A stretch of DNA of 64,000 bases, taken from Taenia hydatigena. Taxonomy: Eukaryota; Platyhelminthes; Cestoda; Cyclophyllidea; Taeniidae. Below, one piece after another: positions 10,443 to 22,800 of the stretch. Numbering within the stretch: position 1 is the first letter of the stretch; each line of letters begins with the position of its first letter. The stretch spans positions 22,377,187-22,441,186 of the forward strand of contig JADWOT020000001.1 in NCBI GenBank assembly GCA_036345935.2, given 5' to 3'. Below the pieces are notes generated by a model, which was given only the letters and a program-made list of their open reading frames with translations, was not told the DNA's origin and made no database searches. The translations under genes and the position numbers were made by a program.

Positions 10443-13400
10443 ATGGAACAGGCGGATCCATGGGCCATGACTCCCGACCAGAAGGCCTACTACCTGGCCC
10501 AATTTTTGCGCCTCCAACCCGATCCCAGTGGTCGTCTTAGTGGTCAGGCTGCAAAGTCCTTCTTCGAGCTTTCAAAACTACCCGTCACTGTTCTCTCTCA
10601 AATATGGTAAAGAATTGTTTAAGGGTTTTTTTTCGACTTACGATAATCTGTTAAACTGAACTAGGTATGCTCTTTTTGTGTTCGCATTAAGTACTTCGGT
10701 ATCTCCTCGATCACTCCCTTCCAAGTGGTTGAGTTTTCAAATGCACCATTTTTGGACATTCCTCTGTTGCACTAGAAGAGTTTGTTATTGCGATGAGTCA
10801 TACGATATGTTGTGCCTTTGCCTGGTTCACTTTTGATTCCGACCTACATCCCTTCTTTTGTTTCTTCTGCTTTGCATATTGCTGACCATGCAGATCCGTT
10901 GTGGACTCGTGAAGTTCATAACATCTGTGTCCGCATTTATTGTCTACTAACTTCTTTTCAGTGGGTTTTTAATTTCCACGTAGCTCCTTTGACCTGCTTC
11001 ATGGAAAGCATTTGTGTTGCAAATTTACATAGAGTTAAAGCTACAATTAGCCAGAGTTGTGGTAGACAGTGGCCTCATACTTCATGACACACCGAGTGGT
11101 GGTTTGGCCTGTGCTTCTCAATGTAGGCCTGCTCTCCTCCTACTCCTTTGTTTAGAGGAGGTTTTCGTCGGGCTTGTAAACTATCCTTAGTAGCCATCGA
11201 CTAAGGCGCCTTCTTTGATAGGCATATTTATTCCCACAAGAAGTTTACTTTTATTCTCCAACTGCGTGAGGAAAAGTCCCCTTACCGTACCCCGCACTCA
11301 CATTGCACATCCGACCTGATGGATTAAGGCTGGACGACGGATGCTACATTGATTGACTGACTGACTTCCGGGGACCGGGAAAGACAAGCCCCTTTCTGCC
11401 TGGTCGATGTTCAAGTGACTGATTTGAGAACAAGGCTATGCTTTACCAACTCAATTGCCAATATTTTGCTCATACCTGTGTAGGGAGCTCTCCGACGTTG
11501 ATACAGATGGTCAATTGAGCTTGAGTGAGTTCTCCGTGGCGATGCACCTGGTGGTACTGCATCGCAACGGCGTGATGCTGCCCACCCAACTGCCCAAGAG
11601 TCTGCTACTCGTCGCCACCTCCAGTGCTCTTTCCGCTCCTCCTCCACCGCCGCCACCGGCTCTACAGCCATCGTTGTCTACTCCCAACGTTTCTGTGTAA
11701 GTCTCAGTAACGTCCGAGTTACTCCTGGAGGCCTTATAATGCTTACGATTGGAGAACAGAATGGCTTTTGCGCTACCGTTCGCAAGGTCAATTAAACCTC
11801 CACCACACCGTTTGCATTGCAGGCATCTCCGCACCTCTCCTGTCACGATAATGACGTAGTGCCTTATAGCCCTCAGCCTTCTCCTGTGGCATTTAACATA
11901 GCAAATAAACTGCGCGAATGCCTCTTGGACAGCTAGCCATACAAAATCAAGAATTTTTTCTTAACGAGGAGGCACAGGCCTGCTCCAGGATCCACTCTCA
12001 TGACATATTTTTTTTTCGATAGAAGCAAGCAATTCGGCTTTAGACAGTTCCCATCGCGATGAAAAACGGCTGTGGGTTTTTTTCGCTTTCCAGTGTGCAT
12101 TAAGTGAATGAACACACTAACCGATCCAACCGAGCAGTATCCACTCACCACCCCGAGACAGGTGCTACCATCTTGTCCGCATAAGGCTGCTTCCGTTTTG
12201 AGGGTGTGGTTTTGGCAGGCTGTAGACGGACTTGGTCGCCTGCTATAATCAAGTAACAACTATGGCTGAGATCTGCATACTTGGCGCTATCCGGCCTAAA
12301 ACTCAACTTCGTCTTAAAAAACCGACTACGACTAGTAAATCAGTCGGGTCACGGGCAAGGGTCTTCTCTTATTTGTCCAGCTTAAGTCTGTCCGCTTTGC
12401 AAAACTGGAGTTATGGTGGGAGGGAAGGCGGCAGTGTTGGAACTTTTCCAAACTGCATGTAACACTCACCACCTGATTGGAGAATAAGCCACCTAGAAGC
12501 CCTGGAACACTTTACAGAATGGATTGTTTTGGATTTTCCTTCTCGACTTTCTCCCACCACCGCGATGATTCATGCATACTCATTTTTTCTACCGGAATGA
12601 ATTGAATGGTTGAATGGGAGACCTCCAGCCATAATCACTTCCTTCCTTTCTTCTTTCCTTCTTGCTGACATTTTCATGAATTGTGGAAGCGACCGAGAGC
12701 TTTCCGAAAATCAGGTGGCGTTTTTTTTTTCAGGGGGCAAGATCTACCAGTCATTTTTTCACCCACCCGGCTCCGTTGATTTGCCCTGTCTGTTTAGCAG
12801 CCCAAGCATGTAAGAAGAAGTTTAAACTCCTTCCCAGTAGCAACAATTCTACCTCTGGGCGGTTGCAAGCCTCGTACACGGTAGACTTCAAATCGGTGGG
12901 GGATCGCTGGAGGTGAGGCAGCGATGGTCTAGTGAGTCAGATTTCGCGTTTTTGGTTGGCTGGGTGATAAGAAAATGTGAGAGTTGGTACTTTTTTCATA
13001 GAAAAAATTGTGGGGCTTCGAGCGCTGTGCAGTCCAGCGATAAAAAGCACCGGGTTCCTCCCGAGGAACGTGCAATTGAATTTAATCACCCAGACAACTT
13101 GATCTTGGCGTTTAATCTCTCCAAGGCTGTGATAGATGTCAGTAAAGCTCTGAAAAGTCTGGGCGATTGGACTAGTGGGCATGGAAGTGAATTTGCTCCT
13201 GGAAGTCGGGCTTATGTCATGCGTAGGTCCGGAGTGGAAAGCACAATTGAAAGGAGCTGTATCGATGGCAAGGCGGAGGACGCTGAATGGGTAGATCACT
13301 TCAGGCACATCTGTCAGACCACTTATCCTCCAAAGCCTCTTTCGTCCCGTGACTACTGTGTTGTTATGTTAGGAAGGTGGTGGCGAAATGCTGCGTAAAG

Positions 13401-16400
13401 TAGGGAATTGATGGAAAAACTTGACTTTGTTTGGTTAATATTCTGCCCGCCTTTTTAGTCGCATTTGAGAGCAACGAAAGCTCGGTGTATTGCGTTTGGT
13501 TTCGTCCCCAAGCCAGACTATCTATGTTTCGTTTCGATCTCCTCCAATTCTTCACGAATTTTCATTTTCTTCTTTGCCAGGCACCAAAACACCCTTTTCT
13601 GGCTCGAATGGGCCAGTCTAATCAACTTGACTTGTCTTGTATGCGTTTTCCAACCTTGGGGTTGTTTCCTTTCCTCCTGTCAGCCTCATGGCTGCTTACT
13701 CCACCTACTACTGCGTCTGAATCACTCCTGCTGCCGTCTGTAGGCGTAATTCTTCCCGACAGGCGGTGGATGCGGTTTCTTATCCAAAATGCTAACTTGA
13801 CTTGCTTAGGCCCCAGTGGCTGCGGCTCCAGCAATGTTGGCCTCGCGACCTCCCCTCATGGAGGCGGTTTGCTGTACTGCACCAGACTCTCCAGTTTGAG
13901 CCGAAAGCAATGAATTTCTATCCTTCTCTTTTATAGTCTGTTTCGCCATGAGCAGCAACACCCTAGGCTAAGCAAAAAGTCGGAGTTTTTAAACCCACTG
14001 TTACAGTGCTGCCCTCTGTCGCATCGTGCACCATTGGTTCACGTTATTTTCTGCCTAAAATCCAAAATGGCTCCTTTGGCCTTGTTTTTTTTTGTTGTAG
14101 CAAATCCTCTTTCCCCTCCTCCTCCCCCCCCTTTCCCAACTTCCTCTTCCTCCTTCTCTTCTTCCTAGCGATCGATTTGCCCCTTGATCTACTCCAGTCT
14201 TATTCGTTTTTTCCTCTCTGGAATTAAGCTGGTTGTCTTTTGTGGAGCTTAAATTGCCTTTCTGTCTTATTTTATCACCTCAGTGTGATTTCTTGCATGT
14301 GGAAGGGCTTACATCTGTCTAATCTTTATTTTCCTCCACTTTGACGGCTCCTCTCATTCTCTCGCTCCCACTGGTTATTAAATGGTAGGAGTTTTGGTCA
14401 CAGAAAGTCTTAATCTCGCTTTGCGTTGGGTCTGCTTTTCTGTGGAGGAAAAAAAGCTTAAGCTGGCGCCTGATTGGCCCTTCTCAAGGTCACTTGGTCT
14501 GTGCATACACACACACATGCCCACCTTCTGGCGCGTTTGCCAAATTCTGTTGCCAGTGTTACACGTCTTTTGGACCGGCACATTGTGGTGTCGCAACTGA
14601 AAGATGCCTTGTTCGACTAGTGACGTGAATCGCGTCATCTCTGCGGGCCGGCCACACAGCCGTTGATATACGGCGCGAGTCGTCTTAGCGGGTTGCAAAT
14701 TGGGTCACTGGATGGATCCAGTGCAGTTTGCAAGTCTTTTTCCCCTTCCCACTTCGATATCAACTTGATTTTGGGTCGTTTTATTGTTTCCGGGGGAAGG
14801 GTGCCTCCTCTTCTGTAGAATCTGCATTAGGGCACTGTCTAAGATCCTGCAATCTTGCGGATATAATGATACCCCACAAGACTTAAAGTATATCTTTCAG
14901 ACCCAGTTGTTTACTCCTAAAATAACCCAGCTATTTCAGCATTTATCCTGGGCGCCATGTTCGCAGGTGGTGTAGGACAGCTGGACGTCTTTAAATCGCT
15001 TGCACCATTCAAAAACCTTGATGCTGGGTGGCCAGATGATTGCACTTTGTTTAGAGATGAGAAAGATATCCACAGGTTTGAGTTCCGCGCGGACATGCTT
15101 TGCAGCCACTGTTGTTTGACATCCTGACTAACAGTGTCGGGTAGGCCAGACTTGTAACCCTCATAGGGAGACTATAACTAAGGCAGAGCCTGGTGGCTAC
15201 TATCTGCGTCCTCTTTAAGGCTTGTTCCTCATCCTTCTCTTTATCTCCACTGTAGACCCGATACGACCTCCACTATCACTGCAGCCAATATCACCATATC
15301 GGCGGCAGCAGTTGATCGACGTTTGCGGCTGGGTGAGCACCACTCCTTTGATTCGACCCTGTCAGGGTCTGCTTACGCCACAACGGTTCCTTCCTCCACT
15401 TTGCATCGTCGATGGTCCACCTCCAGCCCCACTGATAATATCTCCCCTGCCGACGGAATCACCTCCTTCGATGGACGCCTCGCTCCAAATGCTCAGGTTG
15501 GCCACCTTTCCGAAACCCTTTGAGATAGCCTAGCTGCTTCGCTTCTACTTGGTCACATTGATCATCCGCCCCAGATCCAGCCTAAATTTTCTGTCTCACT
15601 TCAACACATCTCAAATCACTGACTCATTGCTGATTGATCACCCAGAAGGTCATCCAGTCAAACTCCGTCTCCTTTTCCAGGTGCGGCACCCAATCGCGAT
15701 TCGAGCCAACCCAGTTCGTGCACCCACTCCACCCCCCAGGGCTCGAGCTAAGACCATGTCCTCGGGCACCGTCATCTGCCCTCCTGTAAGTCACCTCCAG
15801 ACGATAATTAGCCTTATCTTGGCAACTTTGAGGTCTTTTTTGCCAAGGGCAGCAAACTGGAGTAGCTCTAAAGCGCACTAAAAGTGTTTGTCTATCGCCA
15901 AATTCCGAGTAGTTTCAGTTTCCCTTTGTCTCCTTGCCATGACAGCCGACTTTTTGTTGCTTTTTTTTCTGTTCGGCGACTTTTAACCCACCTACCGCTT
16001 CAAAGAATCAGCCCTTTGAGAGCGCCGCCAAGTCTGCCATAACCAAATCCACTGTCTGACAACTTCACTGGTTCGCTGCATGAGTGGCAGGCTAATCGTT
16101 TATCGCTGATAGCGCAACTTTTCCGCTCTACTCTCGCAACAGTTTCACCACCCGACTCACATTTAACGGCAGCAAGACCTGACGCCGCCTTAGCTTTAGG
16201 TTCACAAGGGTTGCAATTCAGGCCGCATTAGAGGTAGCGTTTAATCATCACTAGAAAACACGTGGAATGGTGTAAGCAGTGCGTTACACCAGTCTACATG
16301 ATTGGAAGCACTTTGTTGTAGCACTTAGTAGAGTTGGATTTATCGGTCAGTCCCTGATCCCGGATCGGGGTGCGTTCATTGCCTGGTCACAACTTCACCT

Positions 16401-19400
16401 CGTTCGTTGCCACCTCTAGGTGTTCGCGCTGCAGCGTCGAAGATGGCGATACACCGCCTAGTAGCTAAAAAGTCAAGCATGTGTGAAAGGGGCATTTATT
16501 TCGTTTCCAGTTTTGACATAACATGACCGGACACAATCCCAGGTGTTGGAGCGGTATTAGGCTCATTTTATTAGTTTGAAATGTAACTTGCAGAGGTCTC
16601 CTCTCCCATGTGGCGCTCTTTTAACCACTTAAAGTGTTCCATCGAATTCGCATGGATGGTTTTCGTTTTGCTTCTCTCTTTTGTGTGCTTTTGTCGCGTT
16701 TATTGCAGCAATAAAACGGGACCACCTTTTTTTGCCACCGCGCACTTTCCTGCATAATTTATGGGACGGCATGCCATAGACCAATGTGGGAGCGGGTGCC
16801 GCAACGGTGGGAGAAGCTGGCATTACTTGAATAGGCGTGGGACTCGCGTAAGGCTCCTAGCGCAGCCCCCTTGGTAGTGCCGTAGACCAATAAGTCCTTA
16901 GTGTTGTGAACGCGCCTGTCCCTGATTCATCAGGAGGAGAGATTGGTGTAGTTGTACGGTCAGTAGGTTCTTTCCACTCTGAGATGGCACCGCGTCAAAT
17001 GCTTCAGGCGATCTTTGGTACCTCACTCCCAGGTCGTGCGATCTATGCGAGAAGGAATGGAGCCTGGCTGAAGTCCAAGTGAGCTAGTTCTCAACAAGTA
17101 GTCCAGATTTAGGGCTTGACAATCCTTCCCAGGGTCCGGATGCTGATTTCAACAGCGAACTGACCGGCATAGGTCTCGGTGAATCGCCATACCTTTTATG
17201 GCGGTTTATTGGCCCGGAGGAGCTCAAGAAACGCTTCTTCTCCCTTTCCAAGCCTTTTTCTGGTTTTGAAAAGCCTAATTCGGTAGCTTAAGAAGGATCA
17301 CACTGTGTGACTAAGGTAACGTTAGCAGTTTTGTTACTTCCATCGCCTCTTCTGTTCTAACACGTTCACCTTGACGGGTCAAAACTTGTCCTGTGCTTAC
17401 TTCAGCTCACAATAGGTTGGTATTGCGGTACAAAGACGTTTAGATTGGTTGGACAGGGGCTGTGGAGGGGTGTAAACTTGCTAATTTTGGTTTATCTCTC
17501 CGGTTTGGTTGGAATTAATTAAACTATCCACTGTAATCTGATCTACTTACCTGTCACATATATGCGACACGTGGGACGGGCCGGTTGGTGATGCTCGTGG
17601 TTGTGCCATCTCGTGTCGTCAAACATACTACCAGAGTTCAGACCAAAAAAACGAGCGACTTTAGCATAGATTCTTACCTTTTTTTCAGTTTTGCGTAGAA
17701 TCTTATTCGCCTTGGACTGGCGTGATGCATGCTCTCCTTCTTCCGCGTGAAATTCACTTCTGTTTACTGTTTCTTCTCTTATGATGTACCCTCTGCACTT
17801 TAAGAAGGTCAATTAAACACCGGCATAATTTTAATTGGCCTTGCTTTTATAAATAAACATGCAATTTAGGTCCGCAGGTGCGACTTTTTTTTCTCCCCCA
17901 AGAAATGTAGCGCAAGCAGTTTCTTTGTGAACGTTGATGGTTAGCGTGAGTTTGATCTCGTTATAAAGGCCCAAGATTGGGATAACTTTGAACTGATAGC
18001 CGTTCTCTGTGCTCGAAATTCACAGCTCCACGCATTCACGAAACAGCCCTTCGCTCTGTGGCATTTCTGTTGGTTGGCTAAATCGGGATTGGTACTCCCT
18101 GGGCACGGGGCGTACTTGCCGTCGCTGCTGCCGCCAGGGAACGTTGCATCCGAGTTACTCCAGAGGGCTGGAAGATTAGTTGTTTAGGGCATATGAACCG
18201 TTGCTGTGTTAGAGCAGCAACGTCAGCCCTTCTGATAGGAAATAAGTAGTATTTCAAGTCGAGGCTGATTTAGTTCAATTTCTGACACTGCTTACGATCA
18301 CTCCTAATCACTCTCCTTTTTTCTCCTTCGTTTAGCTCCTCCGCCCACCGCTTTCACTGGCCTCACAGTAAGTCTGGTGCAGCGAGCGATTGCGATTTCA
18401 CTTCCACTTGATGGGTGTGTGCACTAACAAAAGAGCAATTTAGCGTCCGATCCAATTGGGCGCCAAATTTGGCAGACTAGGCGAGTGTCGGCGCAATCAA
18501 CCGACATTTATTTCGCCCACTTGCCTCTCAGCTAACGTGGCACACATAAAAAGGGTGTTTGCGCAAGTCTACACCGTGTTTGTGCGCAGTCCCTTTGCTC
18601 CACCACCTCGGCTTGTGGAGTAAAGCTGACCGAAAGGAGGTTGGCATCCTCAGCGCTGTCTGTCCCTGATATGTTGCCTACACGTCACCTCGTTGTAGGA
18701 ATTGCAGTGCTGATGGTGTCTATGGAATAAACGTTCAAGACACCAGCACTGCTTTCATTTGCTGGCAAGCAGATGAGGCTAAATGGGGAACCGTTCAAGT
18801 TGAGGAGGAGGGACGCCTTAGTACTGTATTGGACCTTAGGTGTAGCCATTTTAAGGTCCAAGGGGCGTTGTTGTTGTGGCAATGAACCGGACCTCTCTCT
18901 TCTGTCATGGGACAGGAGTCTTGCGAACGCTCTCCCACGAAGGACTGTCATTTTGGCAAGACTTGTCAGGCAGAGCAGGCCTCGTCCCCAACACTACCGG
19001 TCGCTACTCTTCGGCCTCCTGGCTTCATTACCTCCAAAGGATATCCTAATGCCTGTCCATGAGGTCGCGCTCATCTTTCTCTGTGTAGAACTGAGTGCAC
19101 AGACCTAAGAATTGATTTTTTTCACATCCAGAATCTTTCCTAATTATTATTTTAAATAAGCACTATGACCGTCTACTATTAGCTGTTATAAGTAGTATCT
19201 ACCATGTCCAAAGCTGCCCTCCTTTTTGGGTTTAGGTGATTCAGAGATCACCCTACTTAGGCGGTTCCGGATGATTTTGTTTTTTTTTTAAAAAAAAAGT
19301 TTAAATCTCCATTTACTACAGGAGTTTCAAGTACTATTTAAGACATCGGGACCTCTAATTGCCGTCGTATTGACCTTCCACACCCCCCTCCCCCAACTCA

Positions 19401-19802
19401 AAACCTCACTGGCCCCTTTGTCTCTGCTTCAAGATGCTGAGAAATGATTCTAATAGCACCTTGGGACAGGATTGCTATCAATCATTTGAATACCTCATTT
19501 TCACTGAGCTGTACACCCTGCTAGACCTTGTTTTACTACCCGATTTCTCTTCATCCAGCCAGGCGACGTCAGCGTCTGCGGTGACGGTGGCAGCGGCGGC
19601 GGCGGCGACAGTGTCCAGCACTGCGAACGAGCAGCAGTTGCAGCACCTTCGAGTACAACAATTGACTGAGGCGTTGGTGCCACTGCAAAAGGAATGCGAG
19701 CGCATTGTGCGGGAGAACAACGCGTTGACAATGGAGTTAGTTGCACTGCAGAAGCGCCGCATCGCGTTGGAGATTCTCCTTGAACGTCTAACGCCTCTGT
19801 GA
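10443..19802 (+). CDS. REPS1: RALBP1-associated EH-domain protein (REPS1/2 type)
   Basis: Endocytic adaptor that binds NPF-motif proteins through its EH domain and RalBP1 through its C-terminal coil, linking Ral GTPases to receptor uptake. Six exons join in phase: 10443-10606, 11484-11696, 15256-15496, 15681-15785, 18336-18367 and 19559-19802, for 332 residues. Exons 1-2 encode one EH domain (residues about 6-98): PWAMTPDQKAYY, then QIWELSDVDTDGQLSLSEF, which keeps the ligand-pocket Trp and an intact EF-hand loop. A Pro run follows, then Ser/Thr-rich linker. Exon 4 has APTPPPRARAK, matching the PPTPPPRPQK block of REPS1. The last exon ends in a coiled coil with RRIALEILLERLTPL, matching REPS1's ERIALENQLEQLRP. 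Vertebrate REPS1 is about twice as long and has two EH domains; only one is found here, so upstream exons may be missing. The Met at 10443 follows an acceptor-like TTTATAG. Confidence 0.88.
10607..11483 (+). other. REPS1 intron 1
   Basis: 877-nt intron that splits the EH domain inside its conserved Trp codon (TG|G). Donor GTAAAG, acceptor TGTAG. An open frame at 10812-11087 shows no protein family. No nested feature seen. Confidence 0.75.
11697..15255 (+). other. REPS1 intron 2 (3.6 kb)
   Basis: Bounded by donor GTAAGT at 11697 and acceptor CTGTAG ending at 15255; GT plus A rebuilds a Val codon. It contains the long open frame at 12913-13398 described separately, and pyrimidine-rich stretches around 14100-14220. 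Other acceptor-like sites (for example before 11823 and 13811) lead to frames that do not fit the phases of the flanking exons. Confidence 0.65.
12913..13398 (+). CDS. Unidentified long open frame inside REPS1 intron 2
   Basis: A 161-codon plus-strand frame opening at GTG, not ATG. The part after an acceptor-like TTTTTTCATAG (ending about 13001) reads like a soluble protein with KKHRVPPEERAIEF and AEWVDHFRHICQTTYPP. From that acceptor its phase fits the end of REPS1 exon 2, and GGAAG|GTGGTG near 13377 could be a donor that fits exon 3, so it could be a cassette exon of REPS1. Against this, I recognise no family, REPS1 has no such block, and the opposite strand is also open for 123 codons. It may be a decayed insertion. 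Confidence 0.2.
   Translation: MRQRWSSESDFAFLVGWVIRKCESWYFFHRKNCGASSAVQSSDKKHRVPPEERAIEFNHPDNLILAFNLSKAVIDVSKALKSLGDWTSGHGSEFAPGSRAYVMRRSGVESTIERSCIDGKAEDAEWVDHFRHICQTTYPPKPLSSRDYCVVMLGRWWRNAA
15786..18335 (+). other. REPS1 intron 4 (2.5 kb)
   Basis: Donor GTAAGT at 15786; acceptor CGTTTAG ending at 18335, before the 32-nt micro-exon. No exon or repeat was recognised inside. A sequence GTCACATATATGCGAC at 17553-17568 resembles a palindrome found at 29822 and 38450. Confidence 0.65.
18368..19558 (+). other. REPS1 intron 5
   Basis: Donor GTAAGT at 18368; acceptor CATCCAG ending at 19558. CA plus C rebuilds a codon across the junction. It contains a poly-T/poly-A palindrome near 19278-19298. 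Open frames at 18685-19108 on both strands have no recognisable content. Confidence 0.65.
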
Positions 19803-22800
19803 AAAACTGCTCTCTGTCTTTGTCTAGCTTGCGGTTACGTGTATTTGACGTATTCGGTAATACTGAGTCTGATTTTGACTAAGGCGACTTCTAAAACGCT
19901 TGTTTTACGGCAACGTCTTCTACGCGGTTCAGGACGTGTTTGCAGGCTTTGAATCGCTTTCTAGAAGGGCGCTTCTCACCTCATCTATCGACCGAAGTGA
20001 CGTGATTGCTATCCGTCCACTAGTCAGCCAGCTGCCCCTTTTGTTGTTTTGGACCCCTATCTGGACGATGGCGATGGTGTTGGGATTCGGCTTCACATCC
20101 AGAGCACTTCGATCAGGATTGAATGCCAAGAGATGGTAAAGAAGCGAGCCTACCCCTTCAAGATCGTCTAGGTGGACGAAATTACCTCTCTCGATGTAAC
20201 TATCGACAGTTTCGACGAACTTTATCATTTGACTCGTGAAAGCCAAGCTGTCGGTTTTCGAAGTGTCCCAACACTGCCGATTAGGCGGGGATATGTTGGA
20301 GAATGTGGTTCTGCAATTTGCCCACAATTGCACGATTTTCCTGCGAGCCTTCAGAAGCCAGCCTGAGGCGGAGAGTGTTGTTTACTTGAAAGGAAAGTCC
20401 CAAAATCACGCACTCGAAAATCGGGTTTGACAAGAAACAAGCTAGATACCAAGAATGTGTATGGGGATTGGGAAAACTAAAAAAACCCTTTGCACACACA
20501 TTCCGCTTGCTGCAGTTCCGGTTTCGGTCTTCATTTGAGAGCTGTCAGTGGAAGGCTGATGTTCTTGGCACATCGGCTGCCAATCACCGTGATTGGAAGG
20601 CAGCATCCATCCCATGCATGGTCAGATATGTTGCATTTTAAATCAGAAAACAGATTCTATCCTCAGCAAAATGCTTATTCCATTGAAGCAGGAGGAGAAC
20701 TCGGTTGACGACGTAAGTGTCATAACCAACGAAAAGAGCTGTTTAGGTCGCGTATTACCCTTCCAGAATTGTCGAGGCTTTAATTAAGAGATTCACTCAG
20801 GGGAGAGGGGGAGTTTGCGTGTTTAAGACCGACTGAGCCTCCCTGTCACGCAGTCTGGGAATGGATGAAAGTTATCCTAATCATGATTTAAATCCTTTGT
20901 CAGTTGCGAACCCGGTCATGGAGCTCACAGTTGAGGGAGTAGAGCCTTCGCCTACCTCGGTTTGGAATCCAAAAGAGGAGGGCCGTTCTGTTGCCTGTCG
21001 AGCTCCAGCCTTTGGGAATTAAAGCCTTTCTGCTCATCACTGCCACGAAAAGAATAGCCTCTTCCACGGTTCCACATCGCTAAATGCCCGTCCACTGGTT
21101 TGGACGACGTACGTGCTAACTATTTACTCTCGTAACAAAATACTATCGCATTCAATGACATCGAAAGCCTTACATGACAACAAACCTTCTCACAACACCA
21201 AAGGTGAACTCGTAGATGTCCACCGTTTCTGAGGGTGTTGTGGTTGATATGAAAATGGAGTACGGAAAGAAGCACCACCGACTAATTAACTGACCGAGAG
21301 ATTTTCGTAGTGGGAGGACTGGCAAAAAAAATGCCCTTAGAGCAAGGATCTAGTTTCGCCTGCTACTGAAAAGCTAAAGGTTGCACTTCAGTAGCAACAA
21401 CCAACAGAAAACGTCAAGCTTTTTTTTAGGGAATGCCAGATTTAGCCCCCTCCCCCAGTTTAGTTCCGTTGTATCCTACTTTCCTTCCCACGCCCCTCCG
21501 TAATAAATGAAGCCCAGTGAGCTTCGTCACCGATAGCAACGCGTCAACTCGACGGAGTAAGCGTGACCTTGAAACCACGGAGTGATTGAAATGTTGCAGG
21601 CGTTTAAGCCACCTTGGGCAAGGGTTGTTTACATTGGAGCCAAAAAAATCCTCACCTTGAAGGACATGAAGACGTGGTGGGAAGTTAAGCGTGAAGTGAC
21701 TCGGACCCATTAGTGGCAATGCTTTCACCGATGCAGGGATGAATAAAACCAGTGTCGATCTCCACGTATCGTCGGAGATGTCCGTTCATTTTCCCCTCCT
21801 CGAGTTTTCCTCCCATGAAAATGGCACAACCAAGCTCTGGGCAGAGACCATTGCTATGGAAAACAATTTGACGCCTTTTGAGCGCCTTCTCACAGAACCT
21901 GGAGGATCCAGATGTGAATAGGCGAACATCGGAACCCGCTTGACTACTTTTTAGAAGCACGCCTAACTGCCACTTCTAGCAAACCGAGACGTCCGTGTGA
22001 CTTCAGCGAGTAGGGTCGACATTTGTGTCTAGACGAAACTTGCAGACGACAATTGTGGTGGAACACTTTATAAGACGTGGTGTGTCGCAAGCAAGGGAAG
22101 GCATTTCATTTTCCATCAGGCTTTCCTCGCGTTTCAGCAAACCGTTTCGCCTATGTGCTGTCCATGGACTCATGGACATAACTCGGCATTGCCTGCAGGA
22201 TCAACCCCTACCGTGGCCCTTACGTTGCTCTGTACCGCCTTCCGGGCTAGTTTTAACCCTCATCCGCGTCCACAAGCCATACGTGAATAGATGACAAACT
22301 CCAAGACCATCAAGAAGTGTCCTTCACCTCCTCCGCCAACTTAACGAGATGCGATGGGGAATGGCCTTGTGATTTTGGATTTAAACGACCCAACGACGCA
22401 GACAGTCAGAGAGTACCTTGTTTACACAAGACTGCGTCCCCTTTGAGCGCGTGTGCGCAGCGCTGGTGGACGGTATTCTCGATACTACTCGGCCCGGTGG
22501 AAGCGGAAAGCGTGGTTGATTGAGAGGACCTCATACTGCCCTTCAATGCCTCACCTCATCATCATGCTCCGCGTTCTCCAAGCCTCATATGAAGATCGCC
22601 GGACAATCAGCCGGAAATCAGGCACAAAAAGCCGACTCGAAGGTGGAAAACAAACCCAACGTAGAGAGAGGAGGTGACTAGAGCCAGCCAGACTGTTTGC
22701 TCCATAAAAGCGGGATTCACGGCAACGCTGTGCACGGAGCAGACGAAAATAAAGCATCCTTCAAATGAGCTTCTCCCATCCGCCCACACTTCCAATATCT

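Noticed and set aside
11823..11934. Extra REPS1 exon after TTGCAG at 11822
   Set aside because: It would end the protein in a stop without the PTPPPR and coil regions; direct joining to 15256 keeps phase and the family order.
13811..13867. Ala/Pro-rich exon candidate (PVAAAPAMLASRPPLMEA)
   Set aside because: Its phase-0 ends do not fit the phase-2 junction between REPS1 exons 2 and 3.
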